Below the pieces are notes generated by a model. That model had not been told where the DNA came from. It did no database searches and worked only from the letters and a program-made list of their open reading frames with translations. The translations under genes were made by a program, and so were the position numbers. A stretch of DNA of 64,000 bases from Diplolepis rosae (Eukaryota > Arthropoda > Insecta > Hymenoptera > Diplolepididae), in contig JAPYXD010000522.1 in the NCBI GenBank assembly GCA_030998225.1, forward strand, positions 3,038,001 through 3,102,000, in the 5' to 3' direction. Of the stretch, positions 33,612 through 46,124 are shown one piece after another; the stretch's first letter is position 1; the number at the start of each line of letters is the position of its first letter.

Positions 33612-35246
33612 AAAGATCGTACATAAATATACAAAATTGATTAACTAAAGTTGAATTCAAACTTACAATAATATAAACTTTGCATAAAACCAAAGCGTTT
33701 AGAATAACTAAACCAGGAAATGTTTTAAACAAAAAATCCTTTGAAGTTTTATTCTAATCTAATTTTTTCTATTTCAGAAATTCGAGAAGCTCACTGAACC
33801 TTCAAATTGCAATGAAAAAATTCCAATATATTTCATGTTTTTTTTCAGAGTAAATTAAACCTCTCAAACTAGCAAGTATTTATCAAATGCATCAAAATGT
33901 TTCAAATTTTCTTTCCTGTTCAGCACAAACTAAAAATCTAATATCATCACACAAAAATTATACCTCTAAAATTCTTATAAATACTTTCTTTATATTTGAT
34001 TCAATCATTTTTGTTTTTGTTCATTGAATATTTAAAAAACAAACTAATAACCTTTTTAGTAAGACAAATGCTAGTTTTTATTCGAATCAACATATGATTT
34101 TATCACTTAAAGAAAAATATAGAAATATTTGCATTTTTCTTCTTTTTTGGATGAAAAAAAGCCTTTTTCTGACAAGAATAAATAAGCACTTCATAATTGG
34201 GGCCATCATAAATATAATTTCAGTTTTGATTTTCTTCTATCAAGGAAACTTTTCTTGATTCCCATCTTATTGGAAGAACAGTTTCTACAAATATTGAGTC
34301 TGTAAATGTAAGCTGTGCGATGGCATTACAAAATTGTTAGTGTAAAAATTGCTTTTCCAATAGAAATTAATGTGCAACAATAACAAATTGAATATTTACT
34401 ATTCTTCATATGTTTCATGCACAAATAACTCTATTAATTTTACAAGAAAGATTAGAAAAACATTTAAAAGTACAAGAATTGTAGGAAAATCTATTACCCT
34501 GTTATTATGTAAAATTGTTTTTCTGATGATTATTTTATTCATTTAATAATACACCAATGAAATTGAAGTTCATGAAATTAATTTTTAGAAACATGTAAAA
34601 GTAATAATAAGCAATAGCAATGCCATGTTTTGAAGAAATCAATTTTTGATTTAACCAAGTTTTTTCTCTTCAATGTACCAAGTTACAACGTCTATTAATT
34701 CATATATGTAACCAACGATCTTAATATTATTTTTAATCTCTATTAATATTATATATGTCAATTTCTTTTATGTATAATCAATAATTTATAAGGCTTTTTA
34801 GATTTTATTTTTACTAATGTATACATTTAACGATCGTAATTCTTGGAAATTACTCCTTAATATTTTATATCTAATCGATAAAATTTTACAATTTTTAATC
34901 TTCTTTTCATCAACAATCATCATGTTGTAAGTTTAAATAGTTATTATCAATAAAAAAAAATTGCCAAATTACCTAATTACCACTATAACGTAAGTAATCA
35001 ATGATTGTAATATTTCCAGAATTGTATCCTTTGTTATTACTATGCATTTATGTAAACCTCGTTATAAATTTTTAATTTGAAACAATAATTTAAAACGTTA
35101 ATTCCTATGTATAAACGAAATTTTTTATGTTATGAATTGTTTAATTAAACTGAAAATATGTACTTGATTGAGTAAGCATCCTGGATTAAAAATGTATTCT
35201 TCTACCGAAGTTTCGATCGCGGATCGTTAACTCCCCGCGTTCGAAT
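33612..35246 (+). other. AT-rich non-coding 3' region of Gypsy copy 1
   Basis: 1.6 kb with no open frame of note and no envelope-like features. The first 100 bases are weakly alignable to the integrase C-terminus of copy 2. The rest may be a decayed coding region or a 3' UTR. Confidence 0.6.
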
Positions 35247-35258
35247 TAAGGGGGGAGG
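35247..35258 (+). promoter_or_regulatory. Polypurine tract
   Basis: AAGGGGGGAGG directly before the TGT of the 3' LTR; primes plus-strand DNA synthesis. Confidence 0.9.
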
Positions 35259-36193
35259 TGTCACGTCCCGCGACTCTACCGCCACAGGTAACAAGCAGAT
35301 TAAGAAGCCAATAAAGGGATCAAGACAACATTACATCGAGTGTGATTTTATCGACGCAAGTTATAGACAAATCTACAGATCAATAGGATGATCAATATGA
35401 AATTACCATGTGTCGTTATAATACCCACACATGATAACAAATCGACTGACCCGGAGAGAAAGTGAATGAAGCCCTACAATACCAACACACTACCGTCATA
35501 ACATGCGACTTGTAATAGCATGTGACTTGTAATAACATGAGACTGGTCATAGCATGTTACTCGTCATACTTGACCTTTTAAAGTTCTATAAAAAGCGAAA
35601 GTTCCAAGAGAAGTCAGTCCAGTACCATCATCTTTACACCGCGAGTTCAGTTAGTTAGTCAACGTTCGATTTCTACAATGTGGCCAACGCGAGTCCAGTG
35701 CCATCGAATCTATACCGCGAGTGCAATCCAGTCAGTCCAGCTTCTCCAGATTTCTACCGCTACTCAACCCGAATTCTAACTCGGCGCTGAGTTCAACGAC
35801 ATTAGAAAGTGAAGGGGAATCGCCTTCCAAATTCTCTCGAAACTGGGATCGAAGAATCAACTAGATCAACCGTCTAGATTACGAATCTACTATACAACTG
35901 CAACTACCTGAAGATTACAAGTTACACTCAACTGACCACATTCGCTTACTGGACTCAATTGATCATCAATCAATTCAACTCAGGATAACTAAAAGGGTAT
36001 TTCTAATTTTGATTCTATTTTACATTTCCATGGTGCTTACCTGATATAATTTCAATTGTCAATAAATATATTTTATATACCTAACCCTTCTCAATCACTG
36101 ACTATTCCTCATCCCTTAGAGAGGATCCTTCTGATCCTGACATAAAACGAGGAGATCTTTTAAAAAGAGAAATGTTACGTTTCTGACGTAACA
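35259..36193 (+). repeat. 3' LTR of Gypsy copy 1
   Basis: 935 bp, TGTCACGTCCCGCG to CTGACGTAACA, followed by the CTAT target duplicate. It lacks one TCCAG unit that the 5' LTR has. Confidence 0.95.
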
Positions 36194-36344
36194 CTATTTT
36201 GTGGATAGTTTAATTTAATTACTTCTGAATTGTGTGGATTTGATTGGTTTTTTTATTAAGGTCCTGATGAATATTATTTACTACCATTTTTATTATTTGT
36301 GCTTGTTTTCCTACTTTTTTACTCAGATACTTTGTTTTTAGTAA

Positions 36345-36456
36345 ATATCATTTACTGTCTCGATGTATTCCTCTGCATCATCGATGGTCATTACTCTGTA
36401 TTTTATTTTTATTTGGGGTACGTTGTCACTTGTCAGGTCTGTAGGCCCTGAGTTGT
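36345..36456 (-). other. Short coding-like stretch of unknown origin
   Basis: The - strand reads NNSGPTDLTSDNVPQIKIKY and MTIDDAEEYIETVNDIY before a stop. It has no start or splice context and no recognised family; probably a fragment of another mobile element. Confidence 0.2.
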
Positions 36457-36505
36457 TCACAAAGATAATAATATACTCAATTCATATAAATATATTATAT
36501 ATATG

Positions 36506-36900
36506 TGACGCGATCTGAAGAAAGGTCCCTAAGAAGTCAAAAATCGATTTTCGACATTTTACATAGATTTAAACCTGCTCTTCAAGATGGCGTAGTTGAA
36601 AAAATTCTATCATTAGTAGTTTGTTCGTTACGAGGCTTTAAAGATTGTCATTCGGGAAAGCACTCGAGACTTCTCTCTCATCACATACGCATACACGAAT
36701 GCTGTGAGTGCGGATACCCTGTCTTTCTTTCCGAAGACGGCCGAACCGGCCGAACTGACACAAACTATAAACCTGTACAAGTATGCGTATTGAAAGAAGA
36801 GAGAAATATCGGAAGAGCTCTATCGGCTCGTCTTCACTTCTCCTGCTTCTCCTCGAAAATCTACGCTTGGCTTCTTAGGGCTCTTTCTTCAGATCGCGTC

Positions 36901-36901
<1 letters not shown>
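36506..36901. mobile_element. 396-bp MITE inserted in an AT microsatellite
   Basis: The terminal inverted repeats of about 50 bp start TGACGCGATCTGAAGAAAG at 36506 and end in the inverted version at 36901. AT dinucleotide runs lie on both sides. Non-coding. Confidence 0.82.

Positions 36902-36928
<27 letters not shown>
36902..36928. repeat. AT microsatellite
   Basis: An uninterrupted AT run that separates two inverted-repeat elements; it resumes after 38852. Confidence 0.9.
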
Positions 36929-36931
<3 letters not shown>

Positions 36932-38852
36932 GTGTTCCATGGCAAATCGGACGGGTTCAGGACTCCATGTTTCCGATTTCCTTGAAATTTTAAGGATTGA
37001 TAAACTAACATAAATAATGAAAAAACCCAAAATTTAAGATTGTTTCATGCATTATTTAAAAAGTTATGGGATAAACGAACAAAAAAAATATTTTTGTTCT
37101 CTTTCAATTATTTAAAGACTGAAACTAGGAAAAATTCTGAAAAAAATTACACAAACGTATCATTAGATGGCCGATGTAGCAGTATTTTTTGGGAAAATTT
37201 TTACTCCAAATTTAATGATAAAAAAATTGTTTTTTTCAAACAAATTGATTTTTTGAAAAAACGCCATCTTTGAAAAATCTGAAAAAATTCATAGCGATAG
37301 CAACAAGTATTACGCAAATTTTAGGTATAATCTTTGATCGACGGTGTCGGGCGCAAGTTCCACTAATATTCTATTACTATCTGCTTTTTCGAGAACATTA
37401 CAATCAAAATGTGATGGGAAGTGATTATTAATTGTTTAATTATCGCTTTATACTCATAACATATGAATAATGTAATGAGTTTTATGATTATACATAAATT
37501 ATCAAAAAAAATAATTTTTTTTATTATCATAAAAATAAATTTGTTCGTACAAAATCCACGAACAAATTTTTTATGTCAGAAAGTATGAAGAGTGATTTTT
37601 TTAATTGGACGTTGATGAGAATGTGATAAATCGCAAGGACTCTGATTTTTCGTCAATATTATTGTCTTCGAGAGATTTTTGGAACCGGATGGTACCAGGA
37701 AGCCGTGAGAAGGAAGATTTTGCAAGTCATTCACCGATTTCTGGTAATTTTAACAATTAGGAAAGAAAACACAAATGCTAGGAGGAACAAATCTTATTAT
37801 TTTCTATCCTTCTTCTAAAACTTCATCTTTTATAACTCTAATCCTGTATGTGTTGCAAAGGAGAGCATTTTTTTTGACATCTTTGAATTTATTGAGAAAA
37901 TGCTCTGGGAATGCCCTTAAACTGCTTTCATTTGAATCTGCGAGTATAATCTATTAAGAGGAAAATAATTTTTAAGCTGAGGCTTGATAAATTATTTATA
38001 GATCAGCACGTGATGATTTCACTATATTTCTATTTATATCGAGAGTGAAAAATCAGGTAATATTCACTTACGGTTTTTGTTTTTGTATGGATTACAACAA
38101 TGTTTCCTTTTTTGTCGAATCATGTCAACTGCTCTTTGAAAATAAACTCTCGTGGATTTTTTACCAACTAATTTATTTTAATGATAATAAAAAAAAATTT
38201 TATATGATAATTTATGTATAATTATAAAACTCATTACATTATTCAAATGTTATGAGTATAAAGCGATAATTAAACAATTAATAATCACTTCCTATCACTT
38301 TTTGATAGTAACGTTCTCGAAAGAGCAGATAGTAATAGAACATTAGTGGAACTTGCGCCCGACGCCGTCGATCGAAGATTGTGATTCCACGCGCATCAAT
38401 TTACAAAAAGATTCATATTTCGCACAATTTTTGAGTACGCACCTTAATTATATACCTAAAATTTGCGTAATACTTGCGGCTATCACTATGAATTTTTTCA
38501 GATTCTTTACAAATGGCGTTTTTTCAAAAAATTAATTTGTTTGAAAAAAACATTTCTTTCTATCATTAAATTTGGAGTAAAAATTTTCCCAAAAAATACT
38601 GCTACATCGGCCATCTAATGATACGTTTGTGTAATTTTTTTCAGAATTTTTCCTAATTTCAGTCTTTAAATAATTGAAAAAGAACAAAAATATTTTTTTT
38701 GTTCGTTTATCCCATAACTTTTAAAATAATGCATGAAATAATCTCAAATTTTGGGTTTCTTCATTATTTATGTTAGTTTATCAATCCTTAAAATTTTAAG
38801 GAAATCGGAAACATGGAGTCCTGAACCCGTCCAATTTGCCATGAAACACACC
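36929..38852. mobile_element. Fold-back element with arms of about 640-700 bp
   Basis: The arm 36929-37565 (GGCGTGTTCCATGGCAAATC at the outer end) is the inverted counterpart of 38140-38852, with scattered mismatches and a few indels, including a block around 38375-38450 that has no partner. The loop is about 575 bp with no recognisable ORF. No transposase. Very long TIRs with little interior are typical of Foldback-like or other non-autonomous DNA elements. Confidence 0.85.
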
Positions 38853-39094
38853 ATATATATAAGAAATTATGAACAAAATTGAAATAAATTCTTTAAATAT
38901 CGACCTAAATATTTGATACGACACCTGCTTATGTAAAATTAAATAATTATCCATATATTTTACGGTTTAGTTCAGAAAAATTTCAAGAACTCCCTTTCTA
39001 ATACAAAAAAAATATTCTTAATCGCTAAATCATATACTCGCCTGATTGCTCTGTGGGTGTGGTCCCGAAGTTACTATCAACTTTTCATCCATAA

Positions 39095-39906
39095 ACAGTG
39101 CGACAAATGAGTTTCGACTAGCCATGGAAAACACCATTGAAACAAGATATCTGAATATTTTTCGATTTTTTTATTCAAAATATTCTCCTCCAGTTTCAAT
39201 TCACTTGTTACAGCGATTCATAGGTGATTCGAATACGTGTTCTAGCGCATTTTGTGGAATTGCCTCTAGTAATCGTGTTGTAGCTGTTTTGATGGTTGAA
39301 TTGTCATTGAAAAAACATTAACACACAGATTTAATCTCAAGCCAAAAATTGACGAAAAATGAGTGAAGTGTGTCTTAGTGCATCATCATGCAACAGAGAC
39401 CAGGTCTCTGGATCACGATATTCGTGTCGAATACAACGGATTCTGGCCATCAGACAGATCAAAACTTCGAGATAATATGCGCCAGTAATAGCTCAGCCAG
39501 TTGGAACGAATAAATCACGTACTTTTTCGACCATTTCAGATGCCCGAGCTGAAATTGGCCTTCCTTCACAAATATCAGCTTCTAACCTCTCTCTGCCTTC
39601 CAAAAAAAGTTTATGCCACAGAAAAATATTTTCTCTACTCAAACAATCATCGCCGCACACTTGCTGCATCAACCATAATGTTTCTGATGCATTTTTAATA
39701 AGTTTTGCGTAAAATTTAATAAATTCTCTTTGTTTTATGTTAGTATTTCAACATCCACAAAAATTTATTTATCAAACCGATTGAAGGAAAACTGGTATTA
39801 CCGGAAACAGGTATGTCACAGCTTTCAAACACCGGTCTGAACACATAGATGGCGCTAGTAGTCACTCAAATATGGTTCGAGTCTCAGAACTTATTTGTCA
39901 CACTGT
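39095..39906 (-). mobile_element. Mariner-type relic (SETMAR-like transposase)
   Basis: The terminal inverted repeats are ACAGTGCGACAAAT at 39095 and its near-perfect inverse ending at 39906. On the - strand a decayed transposase is readable in changing frames: KMHQKHYG and NFFWKAERG (N-terminal), ARIRCIRHEYRDPETWSLLH with DDALRHTS (second-Asp block), and RLLEAIPQNALEHVFESPMN with IETGGEYFE (C-terminus). The first- and third-Asp blocks have been deleted or lost. Confidence 0.75.
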
Positions 39907-40825
39907 GTATTCACTAATCAGCCTAACTTTAGATTTCTAAATATGAGACATGAATTAAGGAAATCACTGAAGACAGTTTGATCACTTTTAATCGATTTTA
40001 TTTTTTATTTCAAAAAAGTTATCAAGTATTCCATATTCATTCAGTAATTTTTTCAGCGAAATGAGCTTTCCGGAAAATAGGATCTCAGACAAATGAATAC
40101 TTTTACTGCACACATATGACAAAACAATTTGGTCGAAAAAAATAAGTCTCCTTGATTCCTTATTTTTTATATGCATTACTGGCAGTTACATTTTGTATCA
40201 GAATAAAGCCCTTGACTCTGTAACAAAAAAAAAATTATAATCGATTAAACCTTATTCAGAGGTTATTCATTGAAAATTGAATTTTTAACAGCGTATATTG
40301 TGAATAACGATAAGCGGCCCCACGCTCGAAAAAACGAAAGAGTAGAAAAATAAAAACCGCGAAATTTCGTTACTGAAAAATCCATGTTTTTCAATACTGA
40401 ACTCGTCGTAAAAAATTCATTTTTCAACATATTTACACAAATTTCATACACTTTTATTCGTGAGGCTCTAGAAAAAACAACGTTGTGAAAAAATTAATAT
40501 AAAGTTAATTATAAATCAATGTTTTTTCAATACGAATAAAAAACCATGTTTTTCGAGTTTCGCATTAAAAAAGTGTTGACGGAAGTACAATACGCAAGAA
40601 AATTTCTGTGTTCTCTATGTCCGTTAGTTTACTGTCGAACTTTTCGAAAAGTATGAGCTCCATAATGTCTCTATTTTTAAAAAAACAGCGAGATGACACA
40701 AGCGCACGGGGAATTGCGATTGCTTTTTCGAGAAATGCACGCATGCAAACATGTTTTGATACCCGCACATGCCGGTTATTGTATGAACGAGCTCATATTA
40801 GTTCTAGAAATTTCCTTACAAATTA

Positions 40826-41020
40826 CTACGAATGAAAGCATATTATATCAAGGTGATATACCTTTAATTCATTTTTAACTGATTCAAAAATGATATTAGT
40901 TTTTCGACAGAAGATATGTGTGTTCCCAGTAAGAATACCTTGACCTTTTACCTCGAACTCATCACAAATGGCTACAATTTTGTTAGACATGAATAAAGGG
41001 CTGCTTTTCCAGACATAATT
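40826..41020 (-). pseudogene. Possible serine-protease-like exon on the - strand
   Basis: Acceptor TATATACATTTCAG (on the - strand) leads into NYVWKSSPLFMSNKIVAICD, which resembles the GDSGGPLxxxxKIVGI block with the Ser replaced. The frame stays open to a stop at 40826. The following residues do not match the expected domain end, so this is a weak call: either a decayed homologue of the window's protease gene or chance. Confidence 0.25.
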
Positions 41021-41106
41021 CTGAAATGTATATAAAAGAATATGATAATAGAATATATAATGTATCAAAAGTGTTTTTGATTCATTAAAAATAAATATAC
41101 AAATAA

Positions 41107-41569
41107 ATATCCGAAGGAAATCTCGCTTATAATCTTCTAGTGAGTTGGACGAACTTGGTTCGAGTCTACGAAGCCAATCGGAAAATGACGGAAGCACTCG
41201 AATGACAATCTGAAACGAATTATTTAAAAAACCGAGAATGAATGTTTCGATTTTTCCTTCCATTCTATCTGAATCTACTTCTGCTCTAAAGTCATTCTGA
41301 AAGATTCCACTTCTATTCTAACTGCTCCTGCAATAGTTTGGCCAAAATATTTATAATAGTCTCTAAAACATGTAGAAGACAAGTTAGTTTTTTCAATATC
41401 AAATATAATGAATCTCCATTCGAAAAATTAAGGGTACCTGGCGACGCGTAACAAAAATCGAAAAATTCATTCTCGGTTTTTTGAGTAATTTTTCCGATTG
41501 GCTTCATAGACTCGATCCAAGTTCGTCCAACTCAGTAGAAGCTTATCTGCGAGATTTCTTTCGGAATAT
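41107..41569. repeat. Inverted pair of a coding-like segment
   Basis: 41107-41243 (- strand) and 41461-41569 (+ strand) are inverted copies. Each can be read as an open frame with FSDWL, RLxPSSSNS and RDF, ending on the + copy with SENSREA and TAA. The - copy is preceded by an acceptor-like TTCGTTTCAG. The family is unknown; it may be a duplicated last exon. Confidence 0.5.
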
Positions 41570-41617
41570 GGCAAGCGAGAATAGCCGAGAGGCATAAGTT
41601 TAGTTATGAAGATATGA

Positions 41618-42254
41618 AGGGTTTTCCAATTAGGGGTTTCAATTTGATTTATAAGAAAAACGCGTATTTTGTCTGAAAAACAATTTGATTTTTATTTCAT
41701 TCAATAGCGGAAGGTTTGCCATTAATAATGGAAAACAATATCATTCGTATGGTCTCCACAGCTACGTTTGCAGGACCAAACTGTCTTGATTAAATTTCCC
41801 GTTACATCTTTGCACATTTGGGGCTCTATTTCGTCAATAACATCACGAATCTTCTCTTTGAGATATTGAAGTGACTAAAGTGCATCAGCATAAACCTCAT
41901 CTTCCACGTATCTCCAAAGAAAAAAGTCTAGAAGTGCTAAATCGCATAATCTCGGTGACCAATTGTAATCGCCGTTTCGAAACATCACTCGGCCTGGAAA
42001 CTTTTGACGCAAAAGACCGATGATTTCTCCACTTGTGTGGCATGTAAAACCGCCTTGTTAGAAATAAATATCGCCCACATCCATATCTTCCAAGTCTGGC
42101 CATAAAAATTCATTAATCATGCTTCGATAGCACAATCCATTCACCGAAACAGCCGCTTTGGCTTCATTTTCCAAAAATAAGGCCCAATGATCCATCCTGC
42201 TCAAAAACCACACCAAACAGTTACACATTTTCACATCTCTAATTGGAAAACCCT
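41618..42254 (-). mobile_element. Tc1/mariner-superfamily relic
   Basis: The terminal inverted repeats AGGGTTTTCCAATTAG at 41618 and inverted at 42254 are related to those of the 1430-2190 element. The - strand carries the transposase second half: INEFLWPDLEDMDVGDIYF, then QGGFTCHT where QQDGATCHT is expected (second Asp to Gly), NGDYNWSPRLCDLALLDFFL, and IVFHY at the end. The N-terminal half is deleted. Confidence 0.8.
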
Positions 42255-44802
42255 ATAGGCAGGTTAGAAGGTTTCAACCCAAAAGCCATTATGTAGTTTT
42301 TAATTCGAGCGTGCGATCGCAAATAATATGTACCATTGTATAGCTTAAGGGGCACAAGTAATTTGAAATTTTGAAAATTTAGATTTTTTTTTACATTTTT
42401 TAACAGCCTGGCAGACGCTTTTCGAAGAAGAGGAAGGTGAATTGTATGGGTCTGGAATAGCAGATTAGCTCTAGGTAAGATATTTAAAAATTTATAACAA
42501 TGAAATCAGTACTTTTATGTTTAAACGCGTTTTCCTCAAAACTACATTTTTAAAATTTGCTGCAGCTGTAACTTAATAACAAATCATCCAATCGACTTGC
42601 GTCTTTTTTTTAGCTTATTGTGTATTTGTTATTCCATACAATGACCCTCCACTTTTATGTCTGGATGAAAAATATAATTTTGCGACGCCAAAAACCATTA
42701 GATGTTTGAGCAAAATTTTAATTTTTTTTTCAAAACTCCGCCATTTTGTTGTATTTTGATTCTTTTTTTCAATCGACGGTCATTGTATAGTAAATGTATT
42801 CCAGTTTAAGCGGGTGTTCTCATCGAACGGTTTCAGAAAATCGATTTTTTTTTTCATTTTTTCAAAGATTAGGGATCTAAGAATAGTATACCCAAAGGAT
42901 TTGTTTTACTATGGCAATTACCTCAAGAAAGTTAAACTCAATTTGTCGCTTTTTCTCATTGGAAACTTTAAACGCGTTTTTCTCAAAACGACTTTTTCCA
43001 AACTGGTTCCCACGATTTCTAAGAAACTAGTAGACGGATTTTGATAAACTTTTTTTTTTAAATATGTGGAAATGTACTCGCTATCGTCTAAGGGACGTAT
43101 TTTCTCCTATTGTTTATAACGAATGTTTAATGAATTTTGAAAGATGAGAAAAAGGTAAAAAAACGATTTTTGTTTCTATAGCCCGCCATTTTGAAAATTG
43201 TTTAAAAAAAAGCTTCCGTCAGACGATAACTACACTACTATAGATTAAGGAAAACATCAGCCGACAATCTTAAATTTTAATTTTATGGGCTAATATTGCT
43301 TCCGCCAATCACAATAGGTGAGACGAAACTCGTAATAACTTATTTGTATGATCACACTACGAAGTAACCTGGAATATCCGTATAGGATCAATATTCTCAA
43401 TATTCTCAATTTCAAACGTCCAGACCCCATTTTTTTTCATCTTTTTTCTATAAATGGTACGACATTGTAATCAACGTGAAAATTCTGCACATCTGGGCGT
43501 TAAAGGGTCAAGTCCTACAGAAATAAGAAGTTGTTGTGTGACGTCACTGCACGCCAAAATGCAATGAGATACCGTACTACGTTGACAATTATTGTTGAAC
43601 CAATTTTGCTATCTGTGTGAATTTTCTTCTAATTATATTAAATAATATAATATATAATACAATATAACTACCTAATATGTGACCGCCCACGATATAATGT
43701 TAATTCATGCTAGCTTGAAAAAAAAAAGTTTTCCTACAGTTTTTGCTTCCCTAGAGAACCTAACAAATAGTTATATTCTTTTTTTCTATGAATCATAAAA
43801 GATGTCGGTATATGGAAAGACTTTCTTTTTACTGGGTACTGGATTGGACTGAAATTTCAGACGTCTAGTCAGAACATATTTCAAATATTTTCTTTCTACT
43901 GAAAAAATTGAAAAACGTTAAGAAATACGAAAATAATTGTTTTTAAGACTCCGTAAACAATAAAAAATTTATAATTAGTGAATAAAATGTTTGAATTTTT
44001 ATATTTACAACAGGCAGAAACGTACTTAGAAAGTAAGATATCGTATAAAGAGAAAACAGTATTACTCCTAAGATGGCTGTATCCCGATGCAGCACTTTCA
44101 GAGCTGCTTGGGGTAAAACAAGAATAGACGGCACACATTCCTGTAAAAAAGTACTTACGCGCTTAATTTTCATAAAAACACCTTCCTGAAATCCAAGAGC
44201 CAAACAGCAGTTCAAAGTTGCGAAACTAAGACAATGGGATGGGAGGGGGGGGGGGGGCGTCTATGCCAGCAGTGACGGTCTTGACATATCTGTATCAGGT
44301 ATCAGGTCAGGATCAGTGCTACATCTCAGACTTTTTTGAAAAAAAAAAATTTTCATAGTAAAATTTATTTTATAAATTCAAACCTTTGACACACAAAAGA
44401 TATAGTACATTGCAAAACAAGGAGAAGAGCGAGGTCTTTTCACGGCAAGGGCCGAAGACCCGAATCAAACACGAGTTTCGAAAATATTGCCCGCGAGGTA
44501 GAAATACATCTTCTCCACAGCATGCATTGAACTTTTTTTTGGTAGAGATGCGGAAAATGAATAGCGTGTTTTGCTGCGTAACAGATTGAGTATGATCTCT
44601 CTTTTCAAGTTGGCGAACCAAGCACATGTAAACAAACTTAAATAAACGAGACAAACAGAGTTGTCGGAGCTGTCACCTCATATGTCGCCAGGCTCCACTA
44701 TTTTATATTCCTCACTGTTCTTCGACGAAAACCTGGTCATATCTCAGTTTCTTTCTAGCCACGTGCGACCGCGCATGCGTCTCCATTTCGTTTCTGATGT
44801 TT
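42255..44802. other. No gene recognised; low-complexity and quasi-repeated sequence
   Basis: AAACGCGTTTTYCTCAAAAC occurs near 42520 and 42970 with similar downstream words, suggesting decayed repeats. A run of 13 G lies at 44245-44257. An exon-like - strand frame at about 44036-44141 (acceptor ACTTTTTTACAG, donor GTACGT) has no recognised domain. Confidence 0.35.
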
Positions 44803-44854
44803 AATGTTGGACCTCGTACCCTAACACTATTGTTCTACTACGAGGTCCAACATT
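44803..44854. repeat. Perfect 16-bp hairpin
   Basis: AATGTTGGACCTCGTA at 44803-44818 and its exact reverse complement at 44839-44854, with a 20-base loop. No longer flanking pairing is evident. Confidence 0.85.
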
Positions 44855-45009
44855 ATATAGGCAGGTCCATGCATGCCACTTGAAAAGAGAGATGTTACAC
44901 TCAATTCGTAAGCAGTAGAACACGCTCACTTTGCGCGGCTACCATAAAAAGGTCCTGAAGAAATACAGACAATTTTTGTCGATGGTAAATCTTGCTGGTA
45001 TGCCCACCT

Positions 45010-45313
45010 GAAGTTTCCCCTACTTAAATCAGGTTGACATCATATCTCAACTTTGGAGCATTTGAAAAAAGAAATTTGCTAGATTAATAAATAGTTCACT
45101 TATCACTATCGTATGTAAGCCATTTTTTAAAACAATTTACGTTGAAAAAAAAGGCCAAACATTTCAAAAGTGCTATTTTTTTTTATTGCATGTGAATAAT
45201 GCTGGTTCATACAATAGAGACAAATGTACTATTCATAATTCTAGCATATTTCTTTCTTCAAATCCTCCAAAGTTGAGATATCATGTCAATCAAATTTAAG
45301 TAGGGGTAACTTC
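45010..45313. mobile_element. Hairpin MITE of about 304 bp
   Basis: Arms 45010-45125 and 45190-45313 pair with scattered mismatches (GAAGTTTCCCCTACTTAAAT at the left end, inverted at the right). It abuts the LTR remnant of Gypsy copy 2. Confidence 0.75.
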
Positions 45314-45455
45314 TACAGATCAATAGAATAATCAATAGGTATTACCACATGCACTTATCACACATATAAGAGTCACTACATATACCTTGTAATAAAATGT
45401 AACTCGCCATATCATGTAGCTCGTCATAGTTAACCTTTCAAAATCCTATAAAATT
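45313..45455 (+). repeat. LTR remnant of Gypsy copy 2
   Basis: CTACAGATCAATAGAATAAT through CCTATAAAAT aligns with 25184-25408 of the 5' LTR of copy 1, with internal deletions. It retains the region up to the TATA box only. Confidence 0.7.
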
Positions 45456-46124
45456 GTTGATAAAAAAATTGTTAAACAATTTTTTTAAGAGTGAAATTTT
45501 TTTGTCCATCATCAATGCAAGCGCCATTTTGATGCCTTTTTTTAACGCAATTTGCGAATGTCGTCTTACTTTAGCGATATCTATAACGGCTTTTGAGATA
45601 TTCTTTAAAAAATTGGAAAAAAGTTATAAAAATGTACTGACATTTCAGTGCTCTGTAATTCAGGACATTTTTACTTTTTTTTCAATCAATAGGTCAATTC
45701 GTTTTTCTTTCATGAAGAACAATTATCTGGGAAAAAATTTAAATTCGGATTATCCGTTTCTAAAATATCTTGAAAAATGCGTACCCTTCTCTTAAATTTC
45801 CGAAAACTTGTACTAAATGCTGTACTGGGCATCAGGTCTTCATTTATTTATATTAAAATTTTCGATGTTTGCTTGAGCGGACACGTTTTTTGATCGGATC
45901 GTGACGTGATTGTGAGTTATGTGAATGAAATGTGAGTGATAGTCTTATATTTTAGAAATGTATGAAATTCATAATCAAGTGACAAAAGACGCTCACTCAC
46001 ATTGTCGTTTGTTTCTGAATTTCATCCAATTATGGAACATTTTTCTTCGATTACACCCAAGCTATTCTATGCATTGGGCACATGTATGAAAACAAAAAAA
46101 CATTGTAATTTATCTGATTTCATA

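Larger units (their letters stand above)
25072..36193 (+). mobile_element. Complete but inactivated Gypsy-type LTR retrotransposon (copy 1)
   Basis: Two LTRs of 940 and 935 bp, each TGT...ACA, flank 9.2 kb of internal sequence. CTAT is duplicated at 25068-25071 and 36194-36197, a 4-bp target duplication usual for Gypsy elements. In order: primer-binding site, repeat-rich leader, gag, protease, reverse transcriptase, RNase H, a long unusual spacer, integrase, a 1.6-kb AT-rich non-coding region and a polypurine tract. No env-like ORF. Stops at 27324, 29348, 30180, 31680, 31863 and 32469 and one frameshift at the T run near 29966 inactivate it. Confidence 0.95.

Noticed and set aside
33612..35246. 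Possible envelope gene after integrase in Gypsy copy 1
   Set aside because: No open frame, signal peptide or membrane segment could be read.
36505..36993. 162-codon ORF with a possible Cys pattern
   Set aside because: It lies inside a MITE with perfect TIRs, starts at GTG and runs through an AT microsatellite.
44245..44257. Run of 13 G as a quadruplex regulator
   Set aside because: A single homopolymer without gene context; also prone to sequencing error.
45454..45795. 113-codon ORF
   Set aside because: Phe/Ile-rich from AT composition; it sits between LTR remnant and leader of Gypsy copy 2 without any motif.
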